The notes under the pieces are model-generated. The model was not told the DNA's origin, did no database searches, and worked only from the letters and a program-made list of their open reading frames with translations. Positions 60,600-64,000 of a stretch of 64,000 nt of DNA are shown one piece after another. Within the stretch, counting starts at the first letter, position 1; every line of letters begins with the position of its first letter. A program made the position numbers and the translations under genes. Source of the DNA: Planctobacterium sp965279005 (GTDB lineage Bacteria > Pseudomonadota > Gammaproteobacteria > Enterobacterales > Alteromonadaceae); contig CBDIHK010000030.1 of the NCBI GenBank assembly GCA_965279005.1, forward strand, positions 558,001 through 622,000, given 5' to 3'.

Positions 60600-62706
60600 G
60601 TTTGCCCAGCGAAGCTGGCAAACCCGTCAGGTTGAAAGAAACCTGAATCACCCCGACTGAGGGGAAGATAATCCGAATCGCAAGGGCGTCACTGGCCAAC
60701 GGTGGGGTCTGAAGGAAGCGATAGGAAGTTAACGGTACACAACGCAAGTGAACCTGCTTCGGCAGTTCAGGTGGGTAAGCGTGCAAAATAGCGCAATGCC
60801 CAATACTCAGTCAGACCTGTGCTGTGTTTGAGGGTGGGATCGTTAACAGGGAGCTAGTGCAGTAACTGGGGAAGCCTGGCACGGTATCCAATGATGTTGG
60901 TTGGACATATTTGCACAAGAGGAGACTCAAGGCAGGTATGGGTGTGAGGTGGCAGATGATCCCGTAGTAGTGAGCAAATTCCGGCCGGTGAAAGCCAGTA
61001 ATGGTGTGGAGGATAAAACCGGGATGACCATCAGCAATAAGTCTGATGGGGCTTGCGGTGACCAAAAGCGCGGCAAGTTGCGAAGGGGGGAAGTATTCAT
61101 TAAAGCGCATTGAAGGCGCGGATTTTTTTTGCAGGGGTTCACAAACGTCCTGACGAGGGCGGGCACCGCAAACCGGTGAGGCAGGAATGTACTCTACTGG
61201 GATGACGGGCCGAACGCGGAGTAGTGAATAACCGCTCAGGCAGATTGCCCCAAGGGCTAGCACACCTGAAGTTATCATCAAGAGTCAGCCCTGTGATGAG
61301 AAGAGCGTCCCAAGATGCCGCAAGCCAAAGGTAGAAGATGAAGGTTTATTACAGCCTGTACGGACGGATGCTGAGCATTGATGTTCTGTACAGTGCATTC
61401 AAACAGGTAAAGAGAAACAAAGGCGCGGCCGGAATAGATGGGCAGAGCCTGGGTGACTATGCATCTGATTTGAAGAGTAACCTGACCCAACTGCTACACG
61501 AACTGCAAAGTAAGACCTACCAGCCGCTTCCGGTCAGACGGGTAGAAATCCCCAAAGAAGACGGTGGAGTCAGGCTGTTAGGAATTCCGGCGGTACGTGA
61601 CCGAATTGTCCAACAAGCCCTCAAAGAAATACTGCAACCCATCTTTGACCCGGACTTTCATCCATCCAGCTATGGGTATAGACCGGGCCGAAGTTGCCAC
61701 GATGCGATCAGTAAGGCCACGGTATTTATCCGTCAATACAACAGGCAATGGGTCGTAGACATGGATTTATCCCAATGTTTTGACAGACTGGATCATCAGT
61801 TGATTTTGCAGGGAGTCAAACGCCGGGTAACGGATGGCAGTATCCGGAAACTCATTAAGCAGTTTTTGGAAAGTGGGGTAATGACAGGCGATTTCTGGGA
61901 AGTGAGCGAAGCAGGTAGTCCGCAAGGAGGGGTGATCAGCCCTCTGCTAGCGAATATCTATCTGGATGGGTTTGATCAGGAAATGAAACGGCGGGGTCAC
62001 CGTCTGGTGAGATATGCCGATGACATCTTGATCTTCTGTTGCAGCGAAGCGGGAGCCCGGAACGCCCTGAATAGTGCGACGAGAGTAATAGAGCAAGGAC
62101 TCAAGCTGGTCGTAAACAGAGACAAAACGCATCTGGCGCATAGCGAGCGTGGAGTGAAGTTTCTGGGAGTTGAAATCGGTAGCCGGTATACCAGGATACA
62201 AGACAAGAAACTCAAGCGATTCAAAGAAAAGCTCAAGTCACAGACCCGACGTAACCAGGGGCATAATCTGAATGAAATAATCAGCAGATTAAACCCGGTA
62301 CTAAGGGGAATGGCCAATTACTTCAGTATCGCCAACTGCCACAGGGAGTTCAAAGCCCTATCAGGATGGATAAGGCGAAGGCTCAGGGCAATCCAACTCA
62401 AGCAATGGAAGAAGCCGCGCAAGCTGCATAGGCGGCTGAAACAGCTGGGCTATAAACCGCCTTTTAGGCTCATCAAAATGAACTCATGGCGGAACTCGGC
62501 GAGTCCGTTAGCGAGCTTTGCGATGCCGAATCAGTGGTTTGAAGCGCAAGGATTGTTCAATCTGGCAAAAGTCAACACGGGATGGCTTGCTCCATCAGTC
62601 TTTATAAAGGCACAATGATGGAATATGAAGAATACATGAGCCGTATACGAGATCCGTACGTACGGTTCTGTGAGAGGGATGAGGCGAATGCCTCACCCTA
62701 CTCGAT
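60600..62706 (+). mobile_element. Group II intron with reverse transcriptase gene
   Basis: About 2.1 kb. The 5' part (60600-61337) is a structured, stop-rich RNA region with many short stems and no gene, fitting intron domain I. The reverse transcriptase lies in domain IV. Near the 3' end, domain V is visible at about 62638-62668 (GAGCCGTA ... TACGGTTC). Domain VI follows (AGGGATGAGGC / GCCTCACCCT), ending CTACTCGAT, with AT at the 3' end. The 5' boundary is approximate: GTTTG at 60600 deviates from the GTGYG consensus. Insertion directly downstream of the argS terminator resembles the site choice of class C introns, but class assignment is uncertain. Confidence 0.8.
61338..62618 (+). CDS. 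ltrA: Group II intron reverse transcriptase/maturase (LtrA-type)
   Basis: 426 residues. RT blocks are VRLLGIPAVRDRIVQQALKEILQPIFDPDFHPSSYGYRPGRS, DMDLSQCFDRLDH, GSPQGGVISPLLANIYLD and the catalytic RYADDILIFC. The maturase X domain (KRFKEKLKSQTRRNQG ... ISRLNPVLRGMANYF ... WIRRRLRAIQLKQWKKP) follows. There is no C-terminal HNH endonuclease. The protein splices its intron and copies it into DNA targets. It could instead start at an internal ATG at 61368. Confidence 0.95.
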   Translation: MKVYYSLYGRMLSIDVLYSAFKQVKRNKGAAGIDGQSLGDYASDLKSNLTQLLHELQSKTYQPLPVRRVEIPKEDGGVRLLGIPAVRDRIVQQALKEILQPIFDPDFHPSSYGYRPGRSCHDAISKATVFIRQYNRQWVVDMDLSQCFDRLDHQLILQGVKRRVTDGSIRKLIKQFLESGVMTGDFWEVSEAGSPQGGVISPLLANIYLDGFDQEMKRRGHRLVRYADDILIFCCSEAGARNALNSATRVIEQGLKLVVNRDKTHLAHSERGVKFLGVEIGSRYTRIQDKKLKRFKEKLKSQTRRNQGHNLNEIISRLNPVLRGMANYFSIANCHREFKALSGWIRRRLRAIQLKQWKKPRKLHRRLKQLGYKPPFRLIKMNSWRNSASPLASFAMPNQWFEAQGLFNLAKVNTGWLAPSVFIKAQ

Positions 62707-62833
62707 ATACCTAAGTGAAAGACTTACTGTTTTCCTGGTTCAAAAGTAATACAGTGATTGTTAAAAATGAACCGCGACAGATTATATTTGCCATTGCTAA
62801 GATTTTCATTCAATCAATTAGCAAGGAAATTCA

Positions 62834-63322
62834 ATGGGAGATTTCATAAAAGCACTATTCGCACTCTGTTTCATGTTGTCATCAAGCTATTCAGCCGCCG
62901 AGCAATATGCTCTAGAGAAAAGGGAAATTGACCAGCTGTTCGATAACTACATGGCCAAGTACAACCGTTTTATAAATGTAGGCGAGTATGACAACAGCAT
63001 TGAACTCTACCATGACCAAGTCATGTTGGTGACTGGCTCAAATGGGCAGTCAGTTGCCTCATCAGAGCAAATGGACAAGAATGTAATTGGATTCCTAAGC
63101 CGCCTTAAACAGCAAGGTGTGGCAAGCGTAAGGTGGGAAAGTAGCGAAATAGACCTGCTTGGGGCACAAGTCGCCTTGGTGAAAAATGTCGCAATTCGCT
63201 TTACTGAGGAAGAAACGGTGTTCAACCGGGTTGGCGCCACTTATTTGGTGCAAAAAGGCGAGAGTGGCTGGCGTATTGCTGCGTTTTCTATTCACCCGCC
63301 CGAGTTTCCGCCTACGTCTTAA
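62834..63322 (+). CDS. Secreted NTF2-like (SnoaL/DUF4440 type) protein
   Basis: 162 residues. A signal peptide ends near SYSAAEQ. The mature domain has the NTF2-like cone pattern (EIDQLFDNYMAKYNRFINVGEYDNSIELYHDQVMLVT ... VALVKNVAIRFTEEETVFNRVGATYLVQKGESGWRIAAFSIHPPEFPP). Such domains are ligand-binding or enzymatic, and no active-site call is possible here. GGAAATTC precedes the ATG. A LysR gene starts 26 bp downstream. Confidence 0.82.
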   Translation: MGDFIKALFALCFMLSSSYSAAEQYALEKREIDQLFDNYMAKYNRFINVGEYDNSIELYHDQVMLVTGSNGQSVASSEQMDKNVIGFLSRLKQQGVASVRWESSEIDLLGAQVALVKNVAIRFTEEETVFNRVGATYLVQKGESGWRIAAFSIHPPEFPPTS

Positions 63323-63348
63323 AGTGTTAATAACCTATAGGTATATAG

Positions 63349-64000
63349 TTGGAAAGTTGGGACGATTATCGGATTTTATTGGCAATAAAGCGCAACCCAT
63401 CTTTGCGCGCTGCAGCCAGCTCACTGCAGCTTAACCATGCCACCCTTGGCCGTCGCATTGACCGTATTAATGCTGCTAGTCCCTGTCCCATATTCGAAAA
63501 GCAGGCACAAGGCTTAAGCATTACGCCCTATGGTCAGCAATTGTTGGATACTGCTAACCTTATTGAATCCACCATAGATAAAAGCGAAAGAAGCTACCAG
63601 TTGGATAGTCCGATTGCAGGCGATATTTCGCTGTCCATTCCTGCAGCCATTTACGAGTATTTGTTATTCGAAGAAATCCAACAATTTAACGCAGATAACC
63701 CATCGCTAAACTTAACCATTAATACTGGTTATAACTTTGCCAACTTGCAGCAACGGGAAGCAGATATTGTGGTCAGGGTAGCAAAGGATCCGGGAGATAG
63801 CCTGGTTGGGCATAGGATATCGCCCATTAGTTTAGGCTATTATGCTTCCCCAGGTTATCTAGAAACAACACCCAGTCAAAGGTATTCTTGGATCACCAGC
63901 CCTGATATGACATTTGTTCGAATGGTATTGAAGCGTTCACCGTTTCCTGAAGCGCCAATAAGCCTAAAGATAGATGACTTGGTCATACGCCATAAGGCTG
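63349..64000 (+). CDS. LysR-family regulator, 5' part (continues past the window)
   Basis: An open frame from TTG at 63349 (ESWDDYRILLAIKRNPSLRAAAS) runs to the right edge without a stop, giving at least 217 residues. The winged helix-turn-helix (RAAASSLQLNHATLGRRIDRI) and the linker SITPYGQQLLDTANLIEST are typical of LysR proteins. A periplasmic-binding-like effector domain follows (GDISLSIPAAIYEYLLFEEIQQFNADNPSLNLTI ... ADIVVRVAKDP). AGG lies 8 nt before the start. It may regulate the NTF2-like gene 26 bp upstream, but they share orientation. Confidence 0.85.
   Translation, partial: MESWDDYRILLAIKRNPSLRAAASSLQLNHATLGRRIDRINAASPCPIFEKQAQGLSITPYGQQLLDTANLIESTIDKSERSYQLDSPIAGDISLSIPAAIYEYLLFEEIQQFNADNPSLNLTINTGYNFANLQQREADIVVRVAKDPGDSLVGHRISPISLGYYASPGYLETTPSQRYSWITSPDMTFVRMVLKRSPFPEAPISLKIDDLVIRHKA

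Noticed and set aside
63349..63500. Frameshift in the LysR gene
   Set aside because: An ATG-based reading in another frame seems broken, but the frame from TTG at 63349 is continuous through the whole helix-turn-helix.

Overview
The window looks like chromosomal DNA of a free-living, probably marine, Gammaproteobacterium. The evidence is gene content and order: smc-zipA-ligA, holD-rimI-prfC-argS, bioA divergent from bioBFCD, tmcA, a TonB-dependent receptor under a TPP riboswitch, and an FliA-type promoter on a flagellin gene. I cannot name the genus from sequence alone. Gene density is high and base composition is even, apart from mobile DNA at both ends.

Layout. Positions 1-5.6 kb are a mobile-element cluster. 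An IS1595-family element carries a near-consensus LexA box in front of its transposase. Two different ISAs1-family elements sit 11 bp apart inside a CHASE-GGDEF diguanylate cyclase gene, and each still has a perfect 10-bp target duplication, so the original 549-codon gene can be rebuilt exactly. From 5.6 to 20.2 kb come a nitroreductase, a DoxX protein, asnS, the biotin cluster (bioA / bioB-F-C-D, with a BirA-type operator between the divergent arms), an aromatic/aspartate aminotransferase, an NRDE protein, an acyltransferase, a Cys/Met PLP enzyme, a CtlX-like hydrolase and its divergent Lrp-type regulator. From 20.2 to 34.6 kb come a CBM48-like protein, a DUF5916 outer-membrane protein, an RRM protein, cysZ, smc-zipA-ligA, a gamma-glutamylcyclotransferase-like protein, a single flagellin gene and nadA.

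The most unusual stretch is 34791-36099. Seven virtually identical 166-bp tandem units each begin with the first 22 nt of the adjacent tRNA-Ser(GGA) and continue into a hairpin-rich segment. The array runs without a break into the one intact tRNA-Ser gene. That gene is followed by a 32-bp perfect inverted repeat which works as a terminator and also regenerates an antisense copy of the tRNA 3' end.

From 36 to 43.6 kb is mixed metabolism: a TonB-C-like lipoprotein, a PdxH-like oxidase, a solute-binding protein, a flavin-dependent halogenase-like protein, a GNAT enzyme, tmcA and a thioesterase. From 50.1 down to 43.6 kb, on the minus strand, is an atypical chaperone-usher locus: a SPOR protein, two DUF4402-like subunits, a PapD-like chaperone and an usher-like barrel with a SPOR-like tail. 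From 50.3 to 55.0 kb a TPP riboswitch heads a thiamine-salvage unit: TonB receptor, YkoF-like protein, two PnuC/PnuT-type permeases and a ThiK-like kinase. From 55 to 60.5 kb are an HDOD protein, tRNA-Trp, holD, rimI, prfC and argS. A group II intron with its reverse transcriptase follows the argS terminator. The window ends with an NTF2-like secreted protein and the start of a LysR regulator that begins with TTG.
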